Numbered from the stretch's first letter, positions 7,730-17,180 are shown. The stretch: DNA of 64,000 nucleotides from Cohaesibacter gelatinilyticus (GCF_900215605.1 NZ_OBEL01000002.1:682001-746000); one strand, 5' to 3'. Numbers and translations are program-made. Notes: generated by a model not told the origin, from the sequence alone.

Positions 7730-9733
7730 TTATGTCCAAAGCAATCGGGGATTGTCTGGAATATACCACAAATCTCGTATCTGAGCGTCATCACTATTGG
7801 GAGCAGGATCGGCATCCCTAACTCTAAAAGTCATTGGTATCTTCACAGCATTTCCAAAGATGAGAGCGTGTTGCTTGGGTAATGAAGGAAGGCGCTTGAG
7901 CACAGTTTCAGAGATGAACGGTGTCATTTGCCTAATTTGGAACAAATCGTCAGGGTTTTGGATCCGATGAATGATAAAGTTGTTGCATTGTGACAACACT
8001 GTCTTGGACAGCTCACTAGGTCTTTGTGAAGCAACAATCAAAAATGCACCATACTTTCGACCTTCCTTTGCGATCCGTTGAAAAGTTACTCCAGCATCAA
8101 TAGCAAAGCGACTTGGGCGTTCAGAAATGTAGCGATGAGCCTCTTCCAAGATTAAGTGCACGGGCATCTTATTCCGTGGCTCAGTCCTACGCATTCGATC
8201 AAAAATCAATCTCGCGACAACTGCTGACGCCAACTCTACGATCTCATCAGAAGCGTCATTTAGGTCAAGGATACAAAGTTGCCGCTCTTTGCAATACCCA
8301 TTCTCTGTTTTGGAGATTCCAAGTAGACGATCTACAAATTGTGTCGGCTCACACTCGTGATTTTCCAGCTCATCGGCATTCGCTCTGAGAAACTCAAAAT
8401 CTGGATTATCAATAACGGATTTCAGCCTCGTCACCATTTGGGAGCAATACTCTCGTATTTGCTTATTTCCATTTGCTTCTTCATAATGGAGAGCCAAATC
8501 AAGTGCGGCCTGAAGACGCTCGAACGAAAAAGGGCGGTTAGCGTAAGTTGGGAGAACAGGCTCATCTTGCACATACTGAGATAATACCTCGGCAAGTCCT
8601 TCAACGTCTGCAAACTCTCCAAAATTAACTCTAATCCTATGTCTAGCAATCTCGAGATTAATCTCTTCAGTATGAAATGAGGCCAATATTGACCTTATTC
8701 GATCAGATTTACTAGCACTACTAGCATCGCTCTGAAGGATCGCAAGGATGATCTTTGCCAGAACATGGTTACGTATAGATGCGATATCTACCTCAAGCTG
8801 ATGTCCATCCTGCTCTGCAAACAAGGTTGTTAGCCCCAATGCAGTTCGCAGCGCTGGCTGTTGTGATCTTTCACTCGCACGTAGCAACAGTGCCCATTCA
8901 TCGACAGTCATAAACCAATGAGGCAGTCGAAAACGATCAACTAAGTCAGCGCCAACAAACCCCTCATCCAGTTGATTTTCTTCAAACTCTTCATTAGCCG
9001 CTTTGAAATAGCTCCCATTTATCTGCCAAGCTAGGTTTTCTAAAGCTTGTCGATATTCACCATTCACATCAAATATAATGAAAGCTGCACCATTAGCTGC
9101 AAACTCATCTGATCTAGTGAAAACAGATTGGAGAATTGAGGCAACTGTGCATGATTTGCCACTTCCGGTATTACCCAAAACAGCAACGTGTCCACCAAAT
9201 AATGAATCAAGCTGTGCCTTTACCGGATAGCCTTTAAAAACTGCAGAGGTGCCTATCTCGATAGTATGGGGAACTTCCCCTCTCCGCTCGACATCATCGG
9301 CATCAATCTTTGCGATTTGGTCAGGCACCTGTTCGACATTAAAAATTCGATCCAGGTCTTCATCTCTTGCATACAACACATCTGCATAAAGTGGAGGAAA
9401 GGAAGATACACCAAATCGAAAGATACCCCCTTCAACTGGCATCGCTCCTACCGGAACGACGTCTAAGAACTTAGCAGCCCCTGCCTTATTCAACTCCACA
9501 CTGTTTGGATAAGAAGGTGAGGTATCTTTTTCTCGCAATCCAATTACTTCAAGAACCACGTATTCTGACCGTGTGGGAACAAGTAAATATGAACCTAACG
9601 TAGCGATATAGTGAATATCATCGAAACCAACTACCGTGAAATTGTCACTACCCCTATGTAGCTCGACAACAACACGATCAGCAGAGACACTAACAATTTT
9701 GCCGATAGTACGATTATTGTCATCCCTCGTCAT
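7730..9733 (-). CDS. herA: HerA-family ATPase (SIR2-HerA defence system)
   Basis: 667 residues. An N-terminal HAS-barrel-like beta domain (about 10-165) is followed by a FtsK/HerA P-loop domain: Walker A GNTGSGKS (187-194), FIIFDVNGEYR (218-228), Walker B HLILEEAH (526-533), a glutamine sensor region (IVASQRP) and a downstream Arg (IIHRIQNPDD). HerA proteins form hexameric motors. Its ATG overlaps the end of the SIR2 gene by 14 bases, so the two are co-expressed. SIR2-HerA (also called Nezha) is an established anti-phage pair in which the HerA ring scaffolds and stimulates the NADase/nuclease activity of SIR2. Confidence 0.92.
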   Translation of the reverse strand: MTRDDNNRTIGKIVSVSADRVVVELHRGSDNFTVVGFDDIHYIATLGSYLLVPTRSEYVVLEVIGLREKDTSPSYPNSVELNKAGAAKFLDVVPVGAMPVEGGIFRFGVSSFPPLYADVLYARDEDLDRIFNVEQVPDQIAKIDADDVERRGEVPHTIEIGTSAVFKGYPVKAQLDSLFGGHVAVLGNTGSGKSCTVASILQSVFTRSDEFAANGAAFIIFDVNGEYRQALENLAWQINGSYFKAANEEFEENQLDEGFVGADLVDRFRLPHWFMTVDEWALLLRASERSQQPALRTALGLTTLFAEQDGHQLEVDIASIRNHVLAKIILAILQSDASSASKSDRIRSILASFHTEEINLEIARHRIRVNFGEFADVEGLAEVLSQYVQDEPVLPTYANRPFSFERLQAALDLALHYEEANGNKQIREYCSQMVTRLKSVIDNPDFEFLRANADELENHECEPTQFVDRLLGISKTENGYCKERQLCILDLNDASDEIVELASAVVARLIFDRMRRTEPRNKMPVHLILEEAHRYISERPSRFAIDAGVTFQRIAKEGRKYGAFLIVASQRPSELSKTVLSQCNNFIIHRIQNPDDLFQIRQMTPFISETVLKRLPSLPKQHALIFGNAVKIPMTFRVRDADPAPNSDDAQIRDLWYIPDNPRLLWT

Positions 9734-11039
9734 TATTTTCGCCTTGCGGTTTGGCCAATAGCTTTTCCAATATTTTTTCTATAGCTTGATCAGCTTTCTG
9801 ATCAGCACTCGACGGCATCAGATATTTTACGATGTTATCGAAATAGTGCGCTTTCTTTCCTGTGGTTTCGTCCTCACCCCAAATAAACCAAATTCTTGGG
9901 TCACCGAGCGAAGCAAGTTGTTTGGTAATGTCATTTGTATCTGGATCTAAAAAGGCTATCAGCCGGAAGCCCGGAAGTGTCAGCCCTTGAAAAATAATGT
10001 TATTGACATGCTCATCACCAAAGCTAAACCCAGCCACAAGAAGTACGCTCTGATCCTGAACAATTTGTCTTTGAAACTCCCGAAACATATCAGCGTATGG
10101 TGATCCGAAACTTGCGGTTTGTTTTGAGGGCGTCGGATATATCATAACTCGATCTTCAGCGGGATTAGGAAGATCAGTGGCTTCTCGAATTGGATAAAGG
10201 CCCGTTGCCTCTTCTGTCCAATTCACCGAGCCATGTAATTTGCAGAAATAAACATAACCTTCCACAGCCGCCCATCGTTTTGACGAAATATCCAACTGTT
10301 CGGCTAGTGCCCTGCGGTAGGTAGCAGGATTAAATCTCCTCTCAACTGTACCTGAAAAACCGTTGGCGTAAGGGATACCAGAACGATCCATCGCCCGTTC
10401 GTTAAATAAATCATAGTTTGTCGTAAATACCCAAGGCGAGGCCAAACCACGTGAACGTGTTGCAAGAGATTGATAAAAGCGGCGATACAAAGAAACAACA
10501 CTATCATCGCCTTGAGCAAACTGCCCCTGAGTGCACTTTTGCAAAATAAACTTTTTTACGCCGGAAATAACCTCCTCTACAGTATCAACTGCTTCTTTGA
10601 AGTTCTCTTTATTACTACTAATGCAGAACTGATGCGTGGTCATTAAAGCTTCCATCATCCGTTCCAAATTCCATTGATAATCCTCGTGCAGCAGATCAAT
10701 ACCAAGCTCATTGTGCAGCCTGTCTTTTTGCTCAGCTGTCACGAAGTCATTTGCAAGTAATGGCTCCCTCTCCTTGGCGTCAAACAAACCACGAAACTCT
10801 TGCGCCAACGGCCCCATAGTCGGAATACCAAGCTCTTGGCCATCAGATTTGAAGGAAGAACAGCCTGATCCGAGCAAGAATGAAAGATTCTTGGAACCAA
10901 AGACTTCTGCTAACTGGCGTCTAATGATTTCAGCCCGCTCCTCGAAGCCATCAGCCTCTTGCAGCCTATCGAATTCATTTCGAGTGCCCTTTTGAAATTT
11001 GATCATTTTCTTTGCGCTAAGTTTGGAATCAGATGTCAC
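9720..11039 (-). CDS. SIR2-domain defence effector (SIR2-HerA system)
   Basis: 439 residues. SIR2-type NAD-binding features appear in order: LLGSGCS (55-61), FTTNYD (205-210), KLHGS with the catalytic His269 (267-271), and GFSFGDEHVN (337-346). This is the defence-type SIR2 clade, not a protein deacetylase. Known systems of this type deplete NAD+ or act as nucleases after phage sensing, leading to abortive infection. Frame start is a GTG with no clear ribosome site; ATG 11006 is an alternative. It is the first gene of the pair with HerA. AT-rich composition compared with flanks supports horizontal acquisition. Confidence 0.9.
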   Translation of the reverse strand: MTSDSKLSAKKMIKFQKGTRNEFDRLQEADGFEERAEIIRRQLAEVFGSKNLSFLLGSGCSSFKSDGQELGIPTMGPLAQEFRGLFDAKEREPLLANDFVTAEQKDRLHNELGIDLLHEDYQWNLERMMEALMTTHQFCISSNKENFKEAVDTVEEVISGVKKFILQKCTQGQFAQGDDSVVSLYRRFYQSLATRSRGLASPWVFTTNYDLFNERAMDRSGIPYANGFSGTVERRFNPATYRRALAEQLDISSKRWAAVEGYVYFCKLHGSVNWTEEATGLYPIREATDLPNPAEDRVMIYPTPSKQTASFGSPYADMFREFQRQIVQDQSVLLVAGFSFGDEHVNNIIFQGLTLPGFRLIAFLDPDTNDITKQLASLGDPRIWFIWGEDETTGKKAHYFDNIVKYLMPSSADQKADQAIEKILEKLLAKPQGENNDEG

Positions 11040-11279
11040 AGCAAATCATACTCGCAAAAAGAGCATCTCTCCATCACACACATGCAGAATTCGAATAAAC
11101 AACTGACTTGTCGCACCTACTCCGTCCAAGCTATTACGTAGTAAAAAGATAGAAATGACATTAATCGCTGTAGGGCTAGCATCCTCCCCCACCCCACAAA
11201 CCCGCTTGAAATCCGCGCGAGCCAAGGTAAGCTGTCTGCTTGAGATCAATAAGTCCTGTATCTGCAGCCGGGGAAGACA

Positions 11280-11771
11280 GTGATGGTTAGGTTTCAGCAG
11301 CATTCATGTGCGGCGATGGCGTGGGAGACATGCCGGATGATCGCGGCTTGTGCTCTTTTTCTCATTGCATCGATGAGTGCATCAATTGCCTCGCAAAGCC
11401 GGGATCTTTGTGAGACGCAATGGAAGGACTATGTGAAGATCGCATCCAGCTTTCATGAGAAGGTCAAGGATACGCAATCTTCCATTTATGTGTTCTCGAC
11501 CAAGCACGGCATCATTTTCAATTGCCTGGATACCGGGTTGTCGGAAGACTTCTGGGAAGAGACCCGGGACCCCATGCAGCTACAAGTCAGTCTGATTGAA
11601 GAGCTTGCAAAGAGTGATGCCACCATGCAAGCGGCCAGAGATTGCGGCATCTGGCGGCGAGAGCTGGATGAGCATATTCAATATGAGATCTATCTGCCCG
11701 TCGATGTAAAAAGCGAGCGCACCAAGGATTGTCTCAAGACCATCACATCATCCTTCGATGAAGTATCTTAA
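11280..11771 (+). CDS. Small exported protein of unknown function
   Basis: About 163 residues. A hydrophobic signal peptide (MIAACALFLIASMSASIAS) is followed by a helical, charged domain with five cysteines (DLCETQW, NCLDTG, DCGIWRR, DCLKTI), some of which may pair after export. Several starts are possible (GTG 11280, ATG 11283, 11316 or 11337); GGGGAAG just upstream favours the first two. It marks where native base composition resumes after the defence island. I do not recognise a family. Confidence 0.65.
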   Translation: MMVRFQQHSCAAMAWETCRMIAACALFLIASMSASIASQSRDLCETQWKDYVKIASSFHEKVKDTQSSIYVFSTKHGIIFNCLDTGLSEDFWEETRDPMQLQVSLIEELAKSDATMQAARDCGIWRRELDEHIQYEIYLPVDVKSERTKDCLKTITSSFDEVS

Positions 11772-11789
11772 CTCTTTGATCTAAAATAG

Positions 11790-11855
11790 GTCTTATCCGA
11801 AAAGTTCGCAATTTTTCGGGAACGTGCGATCAGCGACATGTCCGCCCTCTCCCCC
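11790..11855 (+). repeat. Dispersed palindromic repeat, copy 1
   Basis: An imperfect palindrome built from ATCCGAAAAGTT and AATTTTTCGGGAACG, followed by a tail similar to GACATGTCCGCCCTCTCCC. Related copies lie at 14369, 22737 and (degenerate) 60971. It sits between the small exported protein gene and the end of oxyR, where it could act as a shared terminator. Confidence 0.7.
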
Positions 11856-11859
11856 GTCT

Positions 11860-12798
11860 TCAATGGTCGAGGAAACGTCTCATATTGGGTTCATTTGTGA
11901 TGGAAATAATCTCATTCGCAAATGTCTTCAGATGAGGTTTTCGCGGATCTGTTGAACGCCATATCATATGAATGCTGCGGCCAAAGGCACCGCCGCTGAT
12001 TTTATGGATGGCTATCAGTCCCTGAAATTTCTCGATACCACTGAGAGACAGGATGGGAAGCAAGGCGCATCCTTCTCCCAAGGCCACCATCTGCCGAAGC
12101 ATTTCCAGGCTGCGTGCCCCGCCGGAAATACTCTGATCCTTGACATCACAAAGAGCCATTGTCTGACTGCGCAAACAATGTTCAGGCGATAGCATGATGA
12201 TCTCATTCTTGTCGATCTCACTCCAATTGACAGTTTCCCGACCGGCCAGAGGATGATCTTCAGGACAAGTAAAGACATAAGGTTCGAAATAGAGGGTCGT
12301 CACCTCAAGCATTTTCGCCTCGGGATGCGTGGCCGTGATGATGATGTCCAGCTCATGTCCGCAAATCATCTCCTCAAGAATAGGGGTTGGTTCCTCAATG
12401 ATGGTTATCTTCAAATTGGGATAGATTTGCTTGAGCGGTCGGATCAGATGGGGAATGAGATAGGGGCAGATGGTCGGAATGATGCCGATGGTCAGTGTCA
12501 GCTCCATGGGATTGGAGAGGCTTTTGGAAAGCTGGGACAATTCAAGTGTCTTGCCGATGATCTCCCGTGATTTTTCAAGAATGAGTGCGCCAGACTTCGT
12601 CACTTTCACATATTTTCCGCTTCTCTCAAAAAGCGACAGACCAAGAAAATCCTCCATTTTCCTGATTTGCTGACTGATTGCCGGTTGTGAAACCCCACAC
12701 CGGCTTGCCGCCTGCCCAAAGTGCTTTTCCTCCGCAACAGCCAGAGCATATTCAAGATCTTTCAGCGTTATTCCGGACAAGGCTCTCATGGGAATCAT
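11860..12798 (-). CDS. oxyR: OxyR-type hydrogen peroxide-sensing LysR regulator
   Basis: 312 residues: N-terminal winged HTH (SQPAISQQIRKMEDFLG) and LysR effector domain. The decisive motif is EHCLRSQTMALC, with Cys208 and Cys217 nine positions apart, matching Cys199/Cys208 of E. coli OxyR that form the peroxide-induced disulfide. It is divergent from a catalase gene 110 bases away, the classical OxyR target. ATG 12789 (MRALSG) is an alternative start. It probably represses or activates katA and itself from an A/T-rich dyad in the shared intergenic region. Confidence 0.92.
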   Translation of the reverse strand: MIPMRALSGITLKDLEYALAVAEEKHFGQAASRCGVSQPAISQQIRKMEDFLGLSLFERSGKYVKVTKSGALILEKSREIIGKTLELSQLSKSLSNPMELTLTIGIIPTICPYLIPHLIRPLKQIYPNLKITIIEEPTPILEEMICGHELDIIITATHPEAKMLEVTTLYFEPYVFTCPEDHPLAGRETVNWSEIDKNEIIMLSPEHCLRSQTMALCDVKDQSISGGARSLEMLRQMVALGEGCALLPILSLSGIEKFQGLIAIHKISGGAFGRSIHMIWRSTDPRKPHLKTFANEIISITNEPNMRRFLDH

Positions 12799-12815
12799 AA
12801 TCTCATAAGTTCAAA

Positions 12816-12833
12816 TTATTATTCTGATAATAA
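12816..12833. promoter_or_regulatory. Candidate OxyR operator between oxyR and katA
   Basis: TTATTAT-TCTG-ATAATAA is a perfect 7-bp inverted repeat with a 4-base centre, in the shared oxyR/catalase promoter region. Its size and A/T content fit LysR/OxyR half-sites. Assignment is inferred from position. Confidence 0.5.
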
Positions 12834-12908
12834 GGATAATATAGATTAATGACAAGCTTGGATGTTATCTTTGGGACAGTTCTAATGAAGTCCGATTGAG
12901 AGGGACCC

Positions 12909-14369
12909 ATGACCAAGAAAAATGGACTGACCACTGCTTCCGGGGCACCTGTTCCGGACAATCAAAACACCATGACCGCAGGAGCAAGAGGCCCCGTTCT
13001 CTTGCAGGATGTCTGGTTCCTGGAAAAAATGGCTCATTTTGACCGGGAGGTTATTCCCGAACGCAGAATGCATGCCAAGGGATCTGCAGCCTATGGCACA
13101 TTCACCGTCACACATGACATAACCCAATATACCAGAGCCAGGATCTTCTCTGAAATTGGCAAGAAAACCGACTTGTTCCTGCGCTTTTCTACGGTAGCCG
13201 GTGAGCGCGGCGCGGCCGATGCAGAGCGGGATATTCGTGGCTTTGCAGTGAAATTCTACACCGAAGAAGGCAATTGGGATCTGGTGGGCAACAATACGCC
13301 GGTCTTTTTCCTGCGTGATCCTCTCAAATTCCCTGACTTGAACCATGCAGTGAAAAGAGATCCGCGTCACAACATGCGTGATGCCAACAACAATTGGGAT
13401 TTCTGGACCAATTTGCCGGAAGCCCTGCATCAGGTCACCATCGTCATGAGTGATCGTGGCATTCCAGCGACTTACCGCCACATGCATGGCTTCGGCAGTC
13501 ACACATTCAGCTTCATCAATGCTGACAATGAGCGTTTCTGGGTGAAATTTCATTTCAAAACCCGGCAAGGCATCAAGAATCTGACAGATGAAGAGGCCGC
13601 ACAGATTATTGCAGGCGACCGGGAAAGCCATCAAAGAGATCTCTTCGACTCCATCGAGAAGAGTGATTTCCCCAAATGGACATTATATGTCCAGATCATG
13701 CCGGAAAAAGAGGCCGGCTCCTATCCCATCAATCCATTTGATCTGACCAAAGTCTGGCCAAAAGGGGATTATCCTCTCATCGAAGTCGGCGAAATGGAGC
13801 TGAACCGGAATCCGGAAAATTATTTTGCCGAAGTTGAACAATCCGCTTTCAGCCCGGCCAATGTTGTTCCCGGTATCAGTTTCTCACCCGATCGCATGTT
13901 GCAAGGACGCCTGTTCTCCTATGGTGACACCCACCGACACCGTCTCGGCGTCAATCATACCCAAATCCCGGTCAACGCACCTCGCTGCCCCTTCCATTCC
14001 TATCACAGGGACGGTGGCATGAGGGTTGACGGCAATGCCGGTGGCCGGATTGGGTATGAACCAAACATGTTCAACGAATGGAATGAACAGCCGGACTATA
14101 GCGAACCTCCTTTAAGCATCGAGGGCGCTGCCGATCACTGGAACCATCGGGTTGACGATGATTATTATTCCCAGCCCGGCAAATTGTTCAATCTGATGAG
14201 TACTGAGCAACAGCAGGTTCTGTTCGAAAATACAGCCCGGGCAATCGGACCTGCCAGACTGGAAATTCAGCACAGGCATATCGTGAACTGCTATCGGGCA
14301 GACACCAAATATGGCGAAGGCGTTGCCAATGCATTGGGGATCGATTTGTCAACAGTGCAGGGTCTCTAA
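12909..14369 (+). CDS. katA: Monofunctional heme catalase
   Basis: 486 residues, the small-subunit (clade 3) catalase size. Catalytic His55 is in [12 protein letters not shown], distal Asn in NNTPVFF (about 128-134), and the proximal heme Tyr338 in [14 protein letters not shown]. It converts hydrogen peroxide to water and oxygen in the cytoplasm. ATG 12909 is preceded by GAGAGGGA. Divergent oxyR and the dyad between them indicate peroxide induction. A strong hairpin terminator follows. Confidence 0.97.
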   Translation: MTKKNGLTTASGAPVPDNQNTMTAGARGPVLLQDVWFLEKMAHFDREVIPERRMHAKGSAAYGTFTVTHDITQYTRARIFSEIGKKTDLFLRFSTVAGERGAADAERDIRGFAVKFYTEEGNWDLVGNNTPVFFLRDPLKFPDLNHAVKRDPRHNMRDANNNWDFWTNLPEALHQVTIVMSDRGIPATYRHMHGFGSHTFSFINADNERFWVKFHFKTRQGIKNLTDEEAAQIIAGDRESHQRDLFDSIEKSDFPKWTLYVQIMPEKEAGSYPINPFDLTKVWPKGDYPLIEVGEMELNRNPENYFAEVEQSAFSPANVVPGISFSPDRMLQGRLFSYGDTHRHRLGVNHTQIPVNAPRCPFHSYHRDGGMRVDGNAGGRIGYEPNMFNEWNEQPDYSEPPLSIEGAADHWNHRVDDDYYSQPGKLFNLMSTEQQQVLFENTARAIGPARLEIQHRHIVNCYRADTKYGEGVANALGIDLSTVQGL

Positions 14370-14416
14370 GAGCGTGTTCCCGAAAAGTTGAAGCATTTTT
14401 CGGATAAGAACTCGCT
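14369..14416 (+). repeat. Dispersed palindromic repeat, copy 2
   Basis: GCGTGTTCCCGAAAAGTTG...CATTTTTCGGATAAGAAC directly after the catalase stop. It is the same element as at 11790 and 22737 but in the opposite reading orientation. Confidence 0.7.
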
Positions 14417-14483
14417 TCAAACCAAAGAATTAAAGCACTACTCGCGATTCAACAATTGTGGGAAGTGCTTTAAGACAGAAAAA

Positions 14484-14510
14484 GGGACCCGGTATTCCGG
14501 GCTCCTTTTT
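14484..14510 (+). terminator. Intrinsic terminator of katA
   Basis: The stem contains ACCCGG/CCGGG pairing around a TATT loop, with an imperfect lower stem (GGG/CTCC), followed by TTTTT. It is placed about 115 bases after the catalase stop. Confidence 0.75.
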
Positions 14511-14698
14511 CCAATGCCGATATCGAAAGGATCACACAAGATCCATACGCAGTCTGCTATCGATAGTCCCCTGACATCCTTGCTCATACACACTCCTTGA
14601 CCATCTCATTGATGAGGAGATAGGGTGATTTTTCTTCTTGCAAAGACAGTATCTGCTGCTGCCAAATCCACCACATATATGAGTTTATGGCCTGACAA
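14511..14698. other. Intergenic region before the PNKP-like gene
   Basis: This completes the gene-free stretch 14370-14698, whose left part holds the repeat and terminator above. I see no open frame with coding features here. It should contain the promoter of the phosphatase gene, but no convincing -35/-10 pair can be named. Confidence 0.4.
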
Positions 14699-15139
14699 AT
14701 GAAATGCGTGCTTTTTGATATTGATGGCACATTGGCTCTGATTGATCATCGGCGGCCCTTGCTGGACGGGCCAAAGCCAAACTGGGCTGCCTTCAATGAC
14801 AGGATGGGCGACGATCTGCCCAACCCGGCTGTGGTCGAACTTTACAAAACCCTTTGGGATGCCGGACGTCATGAGCTGATCATCGTCTCTGGCCGGGGCG
14901 AGGAAAATCGCAAGGTAACCGAGACCTGGCTCACCTGGAATGATATCCCCTTCAATCGGTTGCTGATGCGCCCGAAAAAAGATCATCGCTCAGACGTTAT
15001 CATCAAACAGGAAATCCTTGATCAATTGCTGAGCGAGGGAAAGAGCATTGCCTTTGTCGTGGATGATCGCAACTCCGTCGTCGACATGTGGCGCCGCAAC
15101 AACATCACCTGCCTCCAATGCGCCGAAGGGGATTTTTAG
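14699..15139 (+). CDS. HAD-family polynucleotide kinase 3'-phosphatase-like protein
   Basis: 146 residues. HAD motif I is FDIDGTLA (residues 6-13), motif II ELIIVSGRGEENR (59-71), the Lys of motif III in RPKKDHRSD, and motif IV FVVDDRNSVVDMW. The arrangement, especially SGR and the DDR/N segment, resembles the phosphatase half of T4 PseT/PNKP, which removes 3'-phosphates from DNA or RNA ends. The kinase half is absent, so this is a stand-alone phosphatase domain. Its end overlaps the convergent LysR gene by 4 bases. Confidence 0.8.
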   Translation: MKCVLFDIDGTLALIDHRRPLLDGPKPNWAAFNDRMGDDLPNPAVVELYKTLWDAGRHELIIVSGRGEENRKVTETWLTWNDIPFNRLLMRPKKDHRSDVIIKQEILDQLLSEGKSIAFVVDDRNSVVDMWRRNNITCLQCAEGDF

Positions 15140-16023
15140 GGCGCGGGCCTAGCTCCGACAGTAGCAAAGGTCTCGCAAAGCCAATCTGCCAGCATGTTTG
15201 CCCCATCGCTCAACTCGGGTCGGCGCTGATGGATCAGCCCATAGCCGGAGCCATCAGCGACAAAACCGCAAGGTGCGATCAGGCGCCCGCGTTCGATATC
15301 ATCGCTGACAACAATCTGCGGGCAGATCGCAACGCCAAGGCCGCTGGCTGCGGCTTCCGCCAGCAGGAAATGATGATCAAACTGTCGGACATCCTTTGGC
15401 TTCGGAGCGTCGGCATAGAGCGATTGCCATGTCTCCCAAGCGTCCGGTCGGGTCTTGCTGCCAAGCGCGATATACTCCCCCGCTTCAAAAGCCTCTTGCA
15501 TGTCCGGCACCATGACCGGGCCGATGGCCTCGTCGAACAAGGGCTTTATCTGCCAGTCGGGATCGATGGGAAAATCCAGCCGACGCACCGCCAGCGCCAC
15601 CCCGTCACGGGCAAAATTCAGCGACCCGCCCCCAACGGACAAATGCACCGGACAGTCGGGATGGGCATCCTGAAACTGACTGAGACGCGGGATCAGCCAA
15701 CGCATGGCAACCGAGCGCTCACAGGACAGCACGATGGGCTTGTCCTCCTCTTGCTGTCGGATGGAGGTCAAAGCGTCTCCCAGCAAGACCAGCGCCTTGG
15801 TCATTGCCTCCGCCAGAATGTCTCCATCTGCCGTCACCGATATGCCGCGTCCGTCTGGCGCGACCAGCGCAATATCCAAGTCGCGAGCAAGCTTGCTCAC
15901 CCGTCGGCTGACCGCACCATGGGTCAAGACCAATTCATCGGCGGCAAGCCGGACAGAGCCAAGCCGCGCCACCGCTTCAAAGGCACGCAAATCGTCAAGA
16001 GATGGGATATCGGATCGCTTCAT
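15136..16023 (-). CDS. LysR-family regulator (GcvA-like), divergent to acid-sugar operon
   Basis: About 295 residues: HTH (LRAFEAVARLGSVRLAADELVLTHGAVSRRVSKLA) of the GcvA/AmpR type and an effector domain with the usual GLGVAICPQ ending. The open frame extends to 16074, but ATG 16023 (MKRSDIPSLDDL) fits LysR N-termini and leaves the palindrome at 16025-16041 outside the coding part. It is divergent from the DUF1537 kinase operon and probably controls it in response to an acid-sugar intermediate. Confidence 0.88.
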   Translation of the reverse strand: MKRSDIPSLDDLRAFEAVARLGSVRLAADELVLTHGAVSRRVSKLARDLDIALVAPDGRGISVTADGDILAEAMTKALVLLGDALTSIRQQEEDKPIVLSCERSVAMRWLIPRLSQFQDAHPDCPVHLSVGGGSLNFARDGVALAVRRLDFPIDPDWQIKPLFDEAIGPVMVPDMQEAFEAGEYIALGSKTRPDAWETWQSLYADAPKPKDVRQFDHHFLLAEAAASGLGVAICPQIVVSDDIERGRLIAPCGFVADGSGYGLIHQRRPELSDGANMLADWLCETFATVGARPAP

Positions 16024-16024
16024 A

Positions 16025-16041
16025 GGTGATAAATTATCACC
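16025..16041. promoter_or_regulatory. Perfect palindrome, likely LysR operator
   Basis: GGTGATAA-A-TTATCACC is a perfect 8-bp inverted repeat with one central base. Its inner part TGATAAATTATCA fits the T-N11-A LysR box. It lies immediately before the LysR start; a second short dyad (TGATATCA) lies about 45 bases further, near the kinase start. Confidence 0.65.
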
Positions 16042-16097
16042 AATAACGGTGAAAACAAATCGATTTATGTGCAAACCTGGTTTGATATCATCACCAT

Positions 16098-17180
16098 ATG
16101 AAAGACTTCAGCATCATAAATAAAGCGCCCACACATACACCTCTGATCGGCATCCTTGCCGATGATTTGACCAGTGCAGCCGATGGCGGTGCTCCATTTC
16201 AGCGGTGCGGACACACTGTGACTGTCTTGCGAGGCGATATCACAGCGCCAAGCGATGCATCCACTGTCTGGTCCGCGGATTGTGCCAGTCGGTCTCTGTC
16301 TGAAATCGATGCCGCAACAGTGACAGACAAAGCGGCCCGGTCATTGGCGGGTGCATCCCTGCTTTTCAAAACAATCGACAGCACCTTGCGCGGGCATATC
16401 AAGGCAGAGATCAGCGCCGCCTTCACAGCCAGCAAACGCAAGCGATTGATAGTGACCCCGGCCTTTCCGGCAGCGGGTCGCATCACGCGAGACGGCGTGC
16501 AATATGTCCATGATATCCCGGTCTGCCAGTCCAGCTACGCCAATGATCCCGTCCATCCGGCCAGATCCTCCCGCATCAGGGATAGTCTTCCTGCTGACAT
16601 TGCCGACATCACAATATTGAATGCCGAAACACAGGAAGAGTTGACCCGAAAGGTCGCGGCCATCAAGGAGCCGGAAAACGCCCTTTGGGTTGGCTCTCCC
16701 GGATTGGCCATGGCCTTGGCCGATCGCTTCAAGCAAAGCCCGGTCACAAAAGCCTCCCTCCCTCCGAGCCGTTCAATCCTGACGGTGGTCGGTAGCGCCA
16801 ACCCCATCAGCCGCCAGCAAGCCAAACGCACCGCACAGCATGAAAGTGTCACCTGCCTGATGACACCGGAGCAGCGCAGCGACAATCCGGATCAAGCTCT
16901 TCAAGAATTGGTGACAAAAGCCATGCAGCAGCAAGCAAATTTTGACACGCTGATCGCAACCGGCGGCGACACCATGCAAGCCATGCTCGATAGACTGAAG
17001 ATCAAACAATTCACCTTACAGGGCGAGCTGGAACCCGGCTTTGTGCTGGCAAAGGCAAAGCGTGCAGATGGCACGCCTCTGATCCTTGGCATGAAGGCCG
17101 GTGGCTTTGGCGATGAAGAAAGCTTTCTACGCGCCGCGCAAATATTATGCTCCAAACAGGATGTTAGACAGAAGCAATGA
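16098..17180 (+). CDS. Four-carbon acid-sugar kinase (DUF1537 family)
   Basis: 360 residues. The N-terminal domain starts with GILADDLTSAADGG (the DDLTGA-like signature) and KTIDSTLRGH, followed by a nucleotide-binding C-terminal domain (LTVVGSANPISRQQ, LIATGGDTMQAML, LGMKAGGFGDEES). DUF1537 proteins phosphorylate acid sugars such as D-threonate and D-erythronate at the 4-position. The stop overlaps the PdxA2 start by 4 bases. In the described threonate pathway this kinase is paired with PdxA2, which oxidises the phosphorylated product to dihydroxyacetone phosphate. Confidence 0.9.
   Translation: MKDFSIINKAPTHTPLIGILADDLTSAADGGAPFQRCGHTVTVLRGDITAPSDASTVWSADCASRSLSEIDAATVTDKAARSLAGASLLFKTIDSTLRGHIKAEISAAFTASKRKRLIVTPAFPAAGRITRDGVQYVHDIPVCQSSYANDPVHPARSSRIRDSLPADIADITILNAETQEELTRKVAAIKEPENALWVGSPGLAMALADRFKQSPVTKASLPPSRSILTVVGSANPISRQQAKRTAQHESVTCLMTPEQRSDNPDQALQELVTKAMQQQANFDTLIATGGDTMQAMLDRLKIKQFTLQGELEPGFVLAKAKRADGTPLILGMKAGGFGDEESFLRAAQILCSKQDVRQKQ

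Noticed and set aside
6697-11277. GGGGAAGA direct repeat at both ends of the defence island as a target-site duplication
   Set aside because: Eight low-complexity bases can match by chance, and no integrase, transposase or tRNA gene is present to support an insertion mechanism.
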